Shown one piece after another: positions 35,656 through 45,118 of a DNA stretch of 64,000 nt. Where the stretch lies: positions 124,001-188,000 of the forward strand of contig SUVQ01000002.1 of NCBI GenBank assembly GCA_015061905.1. The letters run 5' to 3'. A program made the translations under genes and the position numbers. Every line of letters begins with the position of its first letter. Position 1 is the stretch's first letter. The stretch is from Verrucomicrobiota bacterium. Lineage in GTDB: Bacteria; Verrucomicrobiota; Verrucomicrobiia; Opitutales; UBA953. The notes beneath the pieces were generated by a model that was given only the letters and a program-made list of their open reading frames with translations, did not search any database and was not told the DNA's origin.

Positions 35656-38190
35656 ATGAACGTAATAAAACGCACGGGAACGACGGAGGCCTACGACGGC
35701 AGAAAAATTATCAACGCCATGGCAAAAGCGTTCGGAAGCACCGGGAACGCCGTCAGCCGGGAAACTTTGCAAAAGCTTCTCGGAATTATCGAAAAGAAGC
35801 TGGAAGCGGAAACGCCGAAGACCGTCGAAAAAATCCAGGATTTGGTGGAACAGACTTTGATGGAGGCGGGCTTTTTTGAAGAGGGGAAGCGCTACATTCT
35901 GTTTCGTCAAAAACGCAATGAGTTTCGCCGTTTGCGGGCGGATATTTGCGAGCTGATTGTGCACGGCGATTCCGCCCAGCGGGAACGCTTAGATAAGGTT
36001 TTTTCGGGCATTCAAAAAGATTATTCCGACGATGTTTATTCCCTTTCCATTCTGAAAGCGAAGCTGATGTCTTTTCTGAAAGACGGAATGACGAGGCAGG
36101 AACAGCTTTCCACGCTTGTTCGCGCGTCCTCGGAGCTGGCGAGCCCGGAAGGTCCGAAGTGGGAATTTATTGCCGCGCGGCTTCTGAATTTTTCTTTTCG
36201 GGAAACGCTTTCCGCCAAAATCGAAGAGCTCAAACTCGGGAATCTGTTTGAAAAAATCGAATACCTCACGGAAGAAGGCTTATACGGAAGCTACATTTTG
36301 CGGGCGTATTCCAAGGAAGAAATTCTCGAAGCGGAGCGCTTTATCGTTCCCGAGCGCGACCATCTGTTTACTTTTTCCGGACTCGATCTTTTGCTGAAGC
36401 GTTACGTTATCCGCACGCGCAAGCACGTTCCCGTCGAAACGCCGCAGGAAATGTTCCTCGGGATTGCGCTTCATCTTGCGATGAACGAAAAAGCGAACCG
36501 GATGGAATGGGTGCGACGCTTTTACGACATTCTCTCCCGCATGGAAGTAACGATGGCGACGCCGACACTCGCCAATGCGCGCAAGCCGTATCACCAACTT
36601 TCGTCCTGTTTTATTGACACCGTTCCCGACAGCCTCAACGGGATTTATCGCTCGTTGGACAACTTTGCGAAAGTTTCCAAATTCGGCGGCGGCATGGGGC
36701 TTTATTTCGGCAAAGTGCGCTCTATCGGCTCCTCGATTCGCGGATTCGAAGGCGTCGCCGGCGGCGTGATTCGCTGGATTCGTTTGGTAAACGATACCGC
36801 CGTTGCCGTAGACCAGCTCGGCGTGCGCACGGGAGCCGTTGCCGTTTACCTCGATGTCTGGCACAAGGACTTGCTTGAATTTCTCGCGCTACGAACCAAT
36901 AACGGAGACGAGCGCATGAAGGCGCACGACGTCTTCCCGGGCGTTTGCTATCCGGATCTTTTCTGGAAAATGGCAAAAGAAAATCTCAATCAGGACTGGT
37001 ATCTGATGTGCCCGCACGACATTCGCACCGTGAAAGGCTACAACCTCGAAGATTTTTGGGGCGAAGAATGGGAAAAACGCTATTGGGACTGCGTGCACGA
37101 CAACCGCATTGCGAAGCGCGCCGTTGCGATTAAAGATGTCGTCCGGCTTATTCTGAAATCCGCCGTCGAAACGGGAACGCCCTTTGCGTTTAACCGCGAC
37201 ACGGTCAACCGCGCGAATCCCAACCCGCACGCCGGAATGATTTATTGCTCCAACCTGTGCACGGAAATTGCCCAAAACATGAGCGCGATCAGCTCCGTTT
37301 CTACGGAAATCACAACGGAAGACGGAGAAACCGTTGTCGTGACCAAGACAAAGCCGGGCGATTTCGTCGTGTGCAACCTTGCTTCGCTGTGTTTGGGAAA
37401 TCTCCCGCTCGAAGACAAAGCCTATCTTTCCCGCGTCGTTCACACGGCGATGCGCGCACTCGACAACGTGATTGATTTGAATTTCTTCCCCCTGCCCTAC
37501 GCACAGCTGACAAGCCTCGCGTATCGCCCGGTCGGGCTCGGAGCAAGCGGCTGGCACCACGCGCTCGCCAAACGGAAAATCCGCTGGGAAAGCGACGAGC
37601 ACCTGGAATTTGCCGACAGTGTTTTCGAATGCATAAATTTTGCCGCCGTCGAAGCCTCCTGCAATACGGCGGAAGAGAAAGGAGCCTACTCGCTTTTTGA
37701 AGGTTCCGACTGGCAAACGGGAACGTATTTCGAAAAGCGTAATTACACGTCGGAAGCGTGGAAAAAACTCGCGCTCCGCGTGCAAAAACACGGCGTGCGC
37801 AACGGCTACATGCTCGCCATCGCGCCGACAAGCTCCACGAGCATCATTTCGGGAACGACTCCCGGAATCGATCCCGTTATGAAGCGTTGGTTTCTCGAAG
37901 AGAAAAAAGGCTACATGCTCACGCGCACCGCACCGGAACTTTCGCCGGGAACGTGGTGGTTTTACCAAAATGCCCACCAGATCGACCAAAGTTGGTCCGT
38001 TCGCGCCTGCGGGATTCGCCAACGCCACATCGACCAGGCTCAAAGCATAAATTTGTATATTACAAACGAATACAGCATGCGACGTGTTTTAGACTTATAC
38101 CTGCTGGCATGGGAAAGCGGCGTAAAAACCGTTTATTATGTCCGCAGCAAATCCCTTGAAGTCGAAGAATGCGAAAGCTGCTCCGCATAA
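35656..38190 (+). CDS. nrdA: Ribonucleoside-diphosphate reductase, alpha (catalytic) subunit, class I
   Basis: This 844-residue subunit reduces ribonucleotides for DNA synthesis. An ATP-cone regulatory domain occupies about residues 1-90 (VIKRTGTTEAYDGRKIINAM). Catalytic-site landmarks are SSCFIDTVP, the CSNLCTEI motif with the thiyl-radical Cys, VCNLASLCLG with the partner Cys, APTSSTSIISGTTPGIDP, and the C-terminal redox pair CESC. It lies 31 bases before nrdB. No NrdR boxes were found upstream by eye. Confidence 0.97.
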   Translation: MNVIKRTGTTEAYDGRKIINAMAKAFGSTGNAVSRETLQKLLGIIEKKLEAETPKTVEKIQDLVEQTLMEAGFFEEGKRYILFRQKRNEFRRLRADICELIVHGDSAQRERLDKVFSGIQKDYSDDVYSLSILKAKLMSFLKDGMTRQEQLSTLVRASSELASPEGPKWEFIAARLLNFSFRETLSAKIEELKLGNLFEKIEYLTEEGLYGSYILRAYSKEEILEAERFIVPERDHLFTFSGLDLLLKRYVIRTRKHVPVETPQEMFLGIALHLAMNEKANRMEWVRRFYDILSRMEVTMATPTLANARKPYHQLSSCFIDTVPDSLNGIYRSLDNFAKVSKFGGGMGLYFGKVRSIGSSIRGFEGVAGGVIRWIRLVNDTAVAVDQLGVRTGAVAVYLDVWHKDLLEFLALRTNNGDERMKAHDVFPGVCYPDLFWKMAKENLNQDWYLMCPHDIRTVKGYNLEDFWGEEWEKRYWDCVHDNRIAKRAVAIKDVVRLILKSAVETGTPFAFNRDTVNRANPNPHAGMIYCSNLCTEIAQNMSAISSVSTEITTEDGETVVVTKTKPGDFVVCNLASLCLGNLPLEDKAYLSRVVHTAMRALDNVIDLNFFPLPYAQLTSLAYRPVGLGASGWHHALAKRKIRWESDEHLEFADSVFECINFAAVEASCNTAEEKGAYSLFEGSDWQTGTYFEKRNYTSEAWKKLALRVQKHGVRNGYMLAIAPTSSTSIISGTTPGIDPVMKRWFLEEKKGYMLTRTAPELSPGTWWFYQNAHQIDQSWSVRACGIRQRHIDQAQSINLYITNEYSMRRVLDLYLLAWESGVKTVYYVRSKSLEVEECESCSA

Positions 38191-38221
38191 ATTTGAATCA
38201 TCACTAAAAACCAGAAAAAAA

Positions 38222-39265
38222 ATGAAAACGTTAACCAAAAGCCCCCTGTTTAATCCGGACGGAGATATCGACGTCCGCCTCCGCCGCATGGTCGGCGGGA
38301 ACACCACGAACCTGAACGATTTCAACAACATGAAATATCCGTGGGTTTCCGCGTGGTATCGCCAAGCGATGAATAATTTTTGGATCCCGGAAGAAATCAA
38401 TCTCTCGCAGGACACTAAAGATTATCCGAAACTCGATAAAGCCGAGCGCACAGCCTACGATAAAATCCTCTCCTTCCTCGTGTTTCTCGATTCCATTCAG
38501 ACGGTAAACCTGCCGAATGTCGCCGAATATATCACCGCAAACGAAGTCAATCTCTGCCTGAACATTCAGACATTCCAGGAATGTGTTCACTCTCAGAGCT
38601 ATTCCTACATGCTTGATACGATTTGCTCACCGGAGCAGCGGAACGACATTCTTTATCAATGGAAAACCGACGAACACCTGCTTCGCCGCAACTCTTTCAT
38701 CGGCAACACCTACAACGCCTTTCAGCTTGATAAAGACTTTTTCAGCTTCATCAAAGTCCTTATCGCAAACTACATTCTCGAAGGCATTTATTTTTATTCC
38801 GGATTCATGTTTTTCTACAATCTGGCGCGCAACGGAAAAATGCCCGGGAGCGCGCAGGAAATCCGCTACATCAACCGCGACGAAAACACGCACCTTTGGC
38901 TCTTCCGCAATATTATTTTGGAACTGAAAAAAGAAGAGCCGGAAATGTTCACGCCGGAACGCGTCGAAGCCTACGCCGCCATGATGCGCGAAGGCGTCGA
39001 TCAGGAAATCGCGTGGGGAAAATACGTCATCGGAAACAATATTCAGGGGCTGACGCCGAAAATGATTTCGGACTACATCATGTATTTGGGAAATCTGCGC
39101 TGGACGAGCCTCGGCTTTGCGCCGCTCTACCCCGGCTACGACAAAGAACCCGAAGACATGGCGTGGGTTTCTTCCTATGCGAATGCCAACATGGTAAAAA
39201 CGGACTTTTTCGAAGCCCGCTCCACGGCTTACGCCAAAAGCACCGCGCTTGAGGACGACCTGTAA
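38222..39265 (+). CDS. nrdB: Ribonucleoside-diphosphate reductase, beta (radical) subunit
   Basis: This 347-residue diiron protein generates the tyrosyl radical for NrdA. The ligands are visible: Asp in FLVFLDSIQ, the ECVHSQSY motif (Glu-x-x-His-x-x-x-Tyr, where the Tyr carries the radical), and RDENTHLWL (Glu and His). This places it in the tyrosyl-radical class Ia group rather than the chlamydial Phe-type class Ic. The ATG at 38222 follows nrdA by 31 bases. A terminator shared with folK comes next. Confidence 0.97.
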   Translation: MKTLTKSPLFNPDGDIDVRLRRMVGGNTTNLNDFNNMKYPWVSAWYRQAMNNFWIPEEINLSQDTKDYPKLDKAERTAYDKILSFLVFLDSIQTVNLPNVAEYITANEVNLCLNIQTFQECVHSQSYSYMLDTICSPEQRNDILYQWKTDEHLLRRNSFIGNTYNAFQLDKDFFSFIKVLIANYILEGIYFYSGFMFFYNLARNGKMPGSAQEIRYINRDENTHLWLFRNIILELKKEEPEMFTPERVEAYAAMMREGVDQEIAWGKYVIGNNIQGLTPKMISDYIMYLGNLRWTSLGFAPLYPGYDKEPEDMAWVSSYANANMVKTDFFEARSTAYAKSTALEDDL

Positions 39266-39279
39266 AAACGTTTCCGCGA

Positions 39280-39316
39280 AAAAAACTCCTTCTCTAAAGC
39301 AGAGGAGGAGTTTTTT
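39280..39316. terminator. Bidirectional terminator whose stem encodes the FolK C-terminus
   Basis: AAACTCCTTCTCT, the loop AAAGC and AGAGGAGGAGTTT form an 11-13 base stem flanked by A- and T-runs on either side. It serves nrdB (plus) and folK (minus). The folK stop codon and its last residues (Thr-Pro-Pro-Leu-Leu) lie inside the stem. This terminator does not use the GGGAACG word. Confidence 0.88.
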
Positions 39317-39791
39317 CATTTAAAAAGCGAAAGCAGGCGGGAACGCGCTCACCAAGCCCGGAAAGCATTTCCCGCAACGGAATCGTAACAAATTCGCGTT
39401 CCCGCCAACGCGGATGCGGAAGCGTCAAAAAAGCCGTATTCCGCACTTCATTTTCGAAAAAAATCAAATCCAAATCCAAGGTGCGCGGCGCATTCGGAAA
39501 AGGACGTTCCCGCCCGAATTTTTTCTCGATATCAAGCAATTCCGCCAAAAAATCCTCCGGAGAACGCGTTGCGGGAACGCCGACGAGAGCCGTCGCATTC
39601 AAAAAATCCGGCTGGTTCAAATAGCCGACCGGTTTTGTTTCGTAAAAAGAAGAACGCGCAAGAACAACGTTCCCGCGCGCCTCCAGCTCGGCAAGCGCGG
39701 CGTCGAGCGTTCCCGCACGATTGCCGAGATTTGCGCCCAGCGCGACCACCGCCGGGCGCAAGCTTCCAAAATTTAGCGACGAACCGTGCAT
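39294..39791 (-). CDS. folK: 2-amino-4-hydroxy-6-hydroxymethyldihydropteridine pyrophosphokinase
   Basis: This 165-residue folate-pathway enzyme transfers pyrophosphate from ATP to the pterin alcohol. Motifs are VVALGANLGNR, SSFYETKPVG, FLNATALV, and the metal/ATP-binding PRTLDLDLIFF with PHPRWREREFV. Its ATG lies 19 bases inside the end of pheT, so translation is coupled to pheT. The 3' end lies in the terminator shared with nrdB. Confidence 0.95.
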   Translation of the reverse strand: MHGSSLNFGSLRPAVVALGANLGNRAGTLDAALAELEARGNVVLARSSFYETKPVGYLNQPDFLNATALVGVPATRSPEDFLAELLDIEKKFGRERPFPNAPRTLDLDLIFFENEVRNTAFLTLPHPRWREREFVTIPLREMLSGLGERVPACFRFLNEKTPPLL

Positions 39792-42226
39792 TTCACGGCG
39801 CGCTCAATATCGAGCATGATTTTTTCAAAAACCTTCATCACTTCCGCATCCGTCAGCGTCTTTGTTTCCGAACGGAAAACGATTTCGAACGCGAGCGATT
39901 TTTTACCTTCGGGCAAGCCCGTTCCCGTGTAAACGTCGAAGCAGTTGACTTTTTCCACGTTAAATTGCTTTGCCGTCGCCTTCGTCGCCGTCGCCTTGAG
40001 GCGGTCCGCCACGTCTCCGGCGGGAACGGACGCATCGACGATGAGCGCAATATCCTTCGTTACCGGCGGGAACGAGGAGAACGGTTTGAAGCGCGGACGC
40101 TTCGGCGCGTTTTTAAATACGTCTTGCGTGAAAAGGATTTCTCCGGCGATAACGTTTTCGTTGATGTCCCAAGTTTGCTGAGCAAGCTTGACGTTGATCA
40201 GCCCGAGCGAAAGTTCCGCCGCGCGGGCGCGGTCGCTTCCGGCGGCAGCGTGTCCTTTTTGCCAAATCGGCGTCGCTTCCGCATCCATCGCGGAAAAGAG
40301 CAGGCGTTGCTCCGCGATCCCGGCGCGAGCGGCGAGCTCAAGGCAAAGTTTTTTCGCAAAATAAAAATCGATTTTTTCGCGGGAACGCCAAGTGCGCGCC
40401 ACCGGTTCGGCGAGCGCGACAAAGGCAACGGAAACCATTTCACGCAACGAACCGTCCTTTTGCGGGCGGAACACCGTGCCGATTTCAAAAAAGCGGCGCG
40501 GTTCGTTGTGCGCGGCAAGATTGAGCTTCATCGCGTCCAGCAAGCCCGGCAAAAGCGACGGGCGAATGTGGGACTGATCGCTCGTGAGCGGATTTGCCAG
40601 CGCGAGCGCGGCAGTCATTTTTTCTCCGAAGCATTTTTTGAGTTCAACGGAATCGCGCAAAGTGTAATGCACGCATTCTGCAAAACCCTGCCCCGTGAGC
40701 AAAGCTCCCGCCTTGCGGCGAAATTCCGCCGCGGGCGCATCGCTGTCCGGCGCCTTCGGCGCGGGAATTGCTTCGGACGGAATTGTATCCGTGCCGTAAA
40801 TACGCACAAACTCTTCAACGAGGTCGATCGGGCGATCCACTTCCGGGCGAAACGCGGGAACGAGCACTTTCCACGCGTTCCCGTTTTCGGAAACGGAAAA
40901 TCCGAGGCGGCGGAAAACGTCGAGAATTGCCGCATCGTCCACGGCGTAGCCGCAACGTTCCCGCACGTAATCGCCGGAAATTTCGATTTCGCGATCTCCG
41001 CGCGGAAACTCGCCGAGCGCGATCTGCGGACCGGAAATTTCGCCGCCGGCGATTTCGCAAATAAGTTGCGCGGCGCGCGCTCCCGCCTTGGCGACCATGG
41101 TCGGATCGACATCGCGCGTGAAACGCATTGAGCTGTCGGAAGAAAGCGCGAGCCTGCGCGAAGTTTTGCGGACATTTGCCGGATTAAACCATGCGGCTTC
41201 AAGCACGACGTCCGTCGTCGCGTCCGTCACGCCGGATTCTTCGCCGCCCATAACGCCTGCGACGACGAGCGGTTTTTCCGCGTCGGCGATCAGGCACATT
41301 TCGGGCGAAAGCTCGTAGGTTTTTCCGTCGAGCAATTTAATTTTTTCGCCTTCTGCCGCTTGGCGCACGCAAATCGCGTTCCCGCCGATTTTAGCCGCGT
41401 CAAACGCATGAAGCGGATTGCCGAGCTCCATCAGCACCCAGTTCGTGATGTCGACAACGTTGTTGATCGGGCGCAAGCCGACGGCGAGCAAATCGCGTTG
41501 CATCCATTCCGGAGAAGGCGCGATTTTCACTCCGCGAATCGAAAACGCATTGTAAAGCGCGCAGTTCGGCGAAGTGATTTCAAGTTTTTTCAAAAGGGAA
41601 TTTTCTGCGGGAACGCTACTGATCGGCGCAAGATTTTGCGGGAACGCCGGCAAATTCAGCGGTTTGTTAAAATACGCCGCGAGGTCGCGAGCCACGCCGA
41701 GAATGCTCAGGCAGTCGCCGCGATTTGCCGTAATCGAAATGTCAAAAACCGTGTCTGCGGGCGGGAAATGGTCGTTAATCGAAGTGCCAATCGGCAAATT
41801 GCGCTCCGTCAAAATAAGCAAACCGGCGTGATCTTCGCTGATGCCGAGTTCGCGCGCCGAGCACATCATTCCCTGAGAAACTTCGCCGCGCATTTTGGTT
41901 TCGTTGATGGCGAAGCCGCCCGGCATCACCGCGCCCGGAAGCGCGACGGGAACGATATCGCCCGCTTTAAAATTTTTGGCGCCGCAAACGATTTGGCGAA
42001 TCGTGCCGTCGCCGACATCGACTTGGCAAACGCTCAAGTGGTCGCTGTTCGTATGCGGAACGAAGGAAAGAATTTTTCCGATAACGATATTTTTGAGCGG
42101 CACTAAACCCGCCGAGGAAATTTCTTCGACTTCGAGCCCGATCATCGGCAAAACGTCCGCGATTTTTTCTGCGGGAACGTCGCTCAAATCCACATACTTA
42201 TTCAGCCATTGCAGGGAAACTTTCAT
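39773..42226 (-). CDS. pheT: Phenylalanyl-tRNA synthetase beta subunit
   Basis: This 817-residue subunit contains in order an EMAP-like tRNA-binding domain (about residues 40-150: HTNSDHLSVCQVDVGDG, SQGMMCSARELG), the B3/B4 editing region, the B5 domain and the C-terminal ferredoxin-fold anticodon-binding domain (FPPVTKDIALIVDASVPAGDV). It pairs with PheS to charge tRNA-Phe. PheS usually lies directly upstream, but dxr is there instead, so pheS must be elsewhere. The 3' end overlaps folK. Confidence 0.97.
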   Translation of the reverse strand: MKVSLQWLNKYVDLSDVPAEKIADVLPMIGLEVEEISSAGLVPLKNIVIGKILSFVPHTNSDHLSVCQVDVGDGTIRQIVCGAKNFKAGDIVPVALPGAVMPGGFAINETKMRGEVSQGMMCSARELGISEDHAGLLILTERNLPIGTSINDHFPPADTVFDISITANRGDCLSILGVARDLAAYFNKPLNLPAFPQNLAPISSVPAENSLLKKLEITSPNCALYNAFSIRGVKIAPSPEWMQRDLLAVGLRPINNVVDITNWVLMELGNPLHAFDAAKIGGNAICVRQAAEGEKIKLLDGKTYELSPEMCLIADAEKPLVVAGVMGGEESGVTDATTDVVLEAAWFNPANVRKTSRRLALSSDSSMRFTRDVDPTMVAKAGARAAQLICEIAGGEISGPQIALGEFPRGDREIEISGDYVRERCGYAVDDAAILDVFRRLGFSVSENGNAWKVLVPAFRPEVDRPIDLVEEFVRIYGTDTIPSEAIPAPKAPDSDAPAAEFRRKAGALLTGQGFAECVHYTLRDSVELKKCFGEKMTAALALANPLTSDQSHIRPSLLPGLLDAMKLNLAAHNEPRRFFEIGTVFRPQKDGSLREMVSVAFVALAEPVARTWRSREKIDFYFAKKLCLELAARAGIAEQRLLFSAMDAEATPIWQKGHAAAGSDRARAAELSLGLINVKLAQQTWDINENVIAGEILFTQDVFKNAPKRPRFKPFSSFPPVTKDIALIVDASVPAGDVADRLKATATKATAKQFNVEKVNCFDVYTGTGLPEGKKSLAFEIVFRSETKTLTDAEVMKVFEKIMLDIERAVKCTVRR

Positions 42227-42314
42227 AATTGGCGAAAAATGATAGACGTTCCCGCCACGCCGCGCAAGTATGCAAAATCACCGCGATGCCGCCCGCCTGC
42301 GGCGGCGCGAAGAA

Positions 42315-43472
42315 TTAAAGCAAATCCGATGCCGTGTGCCGGGCGGCGGCGTCGACGGCGAGCACGTCTTCGAGCGAAGACGGTTCGCGAAGCGGGAACG
42401 CGGCGAGCGTTTTTTCGATGATTTCGGGAATTGCCAAATACGGCACGCATTCCCGCAAAAACGCGTCGACGGCGATTTCGTTTGCCGCATTAAAAATTGC
42501 CGGAGCGATTCCGCCGACGCGGGAACATTCGCGCGCGAGGCGAAGGCATTTGTATTTTTCGTAGTCCGGAGCGCGAAATTCCAGCGACAGCGTTTGCGAA
42601 AAATCCAGCGACGGCACAACGCCCGCAAAGCGATGCGGGTAGAAAATACAATTCTGAATCGGGAACGTCATCGACGGCGGCGCAAGATGCGCAAGCACCG
42701 AGCCGTCCGTAAATTTCACCATCGAGTGAACGATGCTTTGCGGGTGGACGACGATGTCGATTTTTTCCTGCGGCAAGCCGAAAAGCCAAGTCGCTTCTAT
42801 GAGTTCCAAGCCTTTGTTTGCCATCGTGGAAGAATCGACGGTAACTTTCGGTCCCATTGCCCAATTCGGATTCTTCAACGCATCTGCGGGGCGCGCGCGC
42901 GACATTTCCTCCAAGCTCGAATCGCGAAAAATTCCGCCGGAAGCCGTGAGAATAATGCGGTCGAGGTGCCGCTGAGGCTCCGTTCCGATGCACTGAAAAA
43001 TGGCGTTGTGCTCGCTGTCCACCGGCAAAATTTTCACGCCGTATTCGCGCACGGCGTTCATCACAAAACGCCCCGCAAGCACGAGAATTTCCTTACTGGC
43101 GACGGCGACATCCTTGCGGGAACGGATTGAGGCAAGCGTCGGGCGCAAGCCCAGCGTGCCGACGACGGCGGTAACGACCAAGTTGGCTTCGGGAAGCTCC
43201 GCGAGTTCGCACAAACCGTTTTCCCCCGTATAAAACCGCGTTCCCGCCGGAAATTCGCCGGAGCGTTCCGCTTCCTTGGCGGCGGTTTCTTCAAAAATCG
43301 CCACGTTTTTTACGCCGTATTTTCGGGCGATTTCCGCGAGTTCGCGCCAACGGGAACGCGCGGCGATGCCGACGAGTTGCGCCTTGTCGCGGTGTCCGTC
43401 CAATACTTTCAGCGTATTTTCGCCGATTGATCCCGTCGCGCCCAACAAAACTATTTTCCGCATCGTCGTCAT
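42315..43472 (-). CDS. dxr: 1-deoxy-D-xylulose 5-phosphate reductoisomerase
   Basis: This 385-residue NADPH enzyme makes methylerythritol phosphate, the first committed step of the MEP isoprenoid pathway. Motifs are VLLGATGSIGENTLKVL, DVAVASKEILVLAG, the metal-binding VDSEHNAIFQCI, PNWAMGPKVTVDSSTMANKGLE and VHPQSIVHSM. Two starts (43472 and 43463) are possible. It lies 88 bases upstream of pheT in the same direction and may share its transcript. It shows that isoprenoids are made by the MEP route. Confidence 0.97.
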   Translation of the reverse strand: MTTMRKIVLLGATGSIGENTLKVLDGHRDKAQLVGIAARSRWRELAEIARKYGVKNVAIFEETAAKEAERSGEFPAGTRFYTGENGLCELAELPEANLVVTAVVGTLGLRPTLASIRSRKDVAVASKEILVLAGRFVMNAVREYGVKILPVDSEHNAIFQCIGTEPQRHLDRIILTASGGIFRDSSLEEMSRARPADALKNPNWAMGPKVTVDSSTMANKGLELIEATWLFGLPQEKIDIVVHPQSIVHSMVKFTDGSVLAHLAPPSMTFPIQNCIFYPHRFAGVVPSLDFSQTLSLEFRAPDYEKYKCLRLARECSRVGGIAPAIFNAANEIAVDAFLRECVPYLAIPEIIEKTLAAFPLREPSSLEDVLAVDAAARHTASDLL

Positions 43473-43603
43473 TTTTTTTTGAGAAAAGCAAAGATGTTTT
43501 TCTTTCTAACACGTTCCCGCGCTGCGTGCGAAGTTTTTTAAACGTTTTTTTTTTTCTCTCGCCGCGCTCGCGCGTTCACGGTTTGATTTTGGTTTTTCAT
43601 ACA

Positions 43604-44410
43604 ATGAAGAATTGTTGCTCAGACGACATCGAAGAAGAAATCGACCTTTGGCAGGAAATGCGTTGCCGGGCGGAACAAATGTTGCAGGCGGAACCGCTGA
43701 TTGCGCACTTGTTCGTTGATTTTATTCTGTCGAAAAACAGTTTCGCCGACGCGCTCGCCACGCGCCTCGCGCATAAGCTTTCGAGCACCCGGAAAGAATT
43801 TGATACTTTTTTTGCGCTTTCAAAGGAAGCGTTCACGGCAACGCCCCGCATTCTAATACAGGCACAGAACGACATGCAGGCGACGGCGGATCGTGACCCG
43901 GCATGCGATTCCGTGCTCGCGCCGTTTCTTTGGTTCAAAGGCTTCCTCGCGCTTTCCGCCTACCGCGTATCGCATTACTTCTGGAACGCCGGGCGGCGGC
44001 ATATCGCGCATTATTTGCAGAGCCACATTTCGGAAACGTTTTCGGTGGATATTCACCCGGCGGCAAATATCGGTTGCGGAATTTTGCTCGACCACGCAAC
44101 GGGCTTCGTTGTCGGCGAAACCGCCATTGTCGAAAATAACGTTTCGATACTTCACGCCGTTACGCTCGGCGGAACGGGAAAAACGCGCGGAGACCGCCAC
44201 CCGAAAGTGCGCTCGGGCGTGCTCATCGGTGCCGGTGCAAAAATTCTCGGCAATATCGAAATCGGCACCTGCGCCAAAGTCGGCGCAGGCTCGGTCGTTT
44301 TGGACAACGTTCCCGCGCACACAACGGTTGCCGGCGTTCCCGCGAAAATTGTCGGCATGGCAACGGAAGCGGAACCCAGCCTCGGCATGAATCATCAATT
44401 ATTCAGTTAA
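43604..44410 (+). CDS. cysE: Serine O-acetyltransferase
   Basis: This 268-residue enzyme acetylates serine for cysteine synthesis. An N-terminal helical domain (about residues 1-140) is followed by a left-handed hexapeptide-repeat helix: DIHPAANIGCGILLDHATGFVVGETA, where DHATG bears the catalytic His, then LGGTGKTRGDRHPKV and VLIGAGAKILGNIEIG. The ATG at 43604 is the family start; the open frame upstream crosses into the dxr start region. It is divergent from dxr. The C-terminal tail is short, and no cysK is adjacent. Confidence 0.95.
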   Translation: MKNCCSDDIEEEIDLWQEMRCRAEQMLQAEPLIAHLFVDFILSKNSFADALATRLAHKLSSTRKEFDTFFALSKEAFTATPRILIQAQNDMQATADRDPACDSVLAPFLWFKGFLALSAYRVSHYFWNAGRRHIAHYLQSHISETFSVDIHPAANIGCGILLDHATGFVVGETAIVENNVSILHAVTLGGTGKTRGDRHPKVRSGVLIGAGAKILGNIEIGTCAKVGAGSVVLDNVPAHTTVAGVPAKIVGMATEAEPSLGMNHQLFS

Positions 44411-44432
44411 AAATAATAAAAAAAACGCACAC

Positions 44433-45068
44433 ATGGCAGAACTTATCAATTGGTGCTTTGAGCACATTAATTACTGGACGGTTACGCTCTTTATGGCGAT
44501 CGAAAGCTCGTTTATCCCGTTCCCGTCGGAAGCCGTCGTTCCGCCCGCCGCCTACAAAGCAGCCGCCGGCGAGATGAATATTTTCCTCGTCGTTATTTTC
44601 GCAACCGTCGGAGCGAATATCGGCGCGCTCTTCAACTACGTTCTCGCGCGCTGGCTCGGACGCCCCTTCGTTTATAAATTTGCCGCCAGCCGCCTCGGGC
44701 ATCTTTGCCTTGTCGACGAGGAAAAAATCCGCCGCTCGGAAAGTTTTTTTGAAAAATACGGCATCATCGCGACGCTTATCGGACGCCTCGTTCCCGTGAT
44801 TCGTCAGTTTATCTCGATTCCTGCCGGATTGGCGAAAATGCCGATTTCGACCTTTCTGATTTACACCACCGTCGGTGCCGGAATTTGGAACATCATTCTC
44901 GCCGGAATCGGCTACTACCTGCATTCCTTTGTTCCGAAAGAACAACTCATGGACAAAGTTTACGAATACAGCCACGCGATCGGCTATTCAATTGCCGCGG
45001 TCGTCGCGCTCGGGCTCGCGTTCTTGGTTATCAAATCTTTTTTGAAGAAAAAAGCCTCCGAGAATTAA
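44433..45068 (+). CDS. DedA-family inner-membrane protein
   Basis: This 211-residue membrane protein has the DedA/SNARE-associated signature: IESSFIPFPSEAVVPPAAYKA near the N-terminus and GRLVPVIRQFISIPAGLAKMP in the middle, with re-entrant and membrane helices. Recent work assigns some members to flipping of undecaprenyl phosphate or phospholipids; which applies here is not readable. It lies 22 bases after cysE. Confidence 0.92.
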   Translation: MAELINWCFEHINYWTVTLFMAIESSFIPFPSEAVVPPAAYKAAAGEMNIFLVVIFATVGANIGALFNYVLARWLGRPFVYKFAASRLGHLCLVDEEKIRRSESFFEKYGIIATLIGRLVPVIRQFISIPAGLAKMPISTFLIYTTVGAGIWNIILAGIGYYLHSFVPKEQLMDKVYEYSHAIGYSIAAVVALGLAFLVIKSFLKKKASEN

Positions 45069-45118
45069 ACGCTTCGGAAAAAAATCCGCAGAAAAAAACA
45101 CATTTTTAATTCCTTTCT

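Noticed and set aside
39569..41131. A 520-codon plus-strand open frame over pheT
   Set aside because: Shadow frame opposite PheT, Arg/His-rich and without domains.
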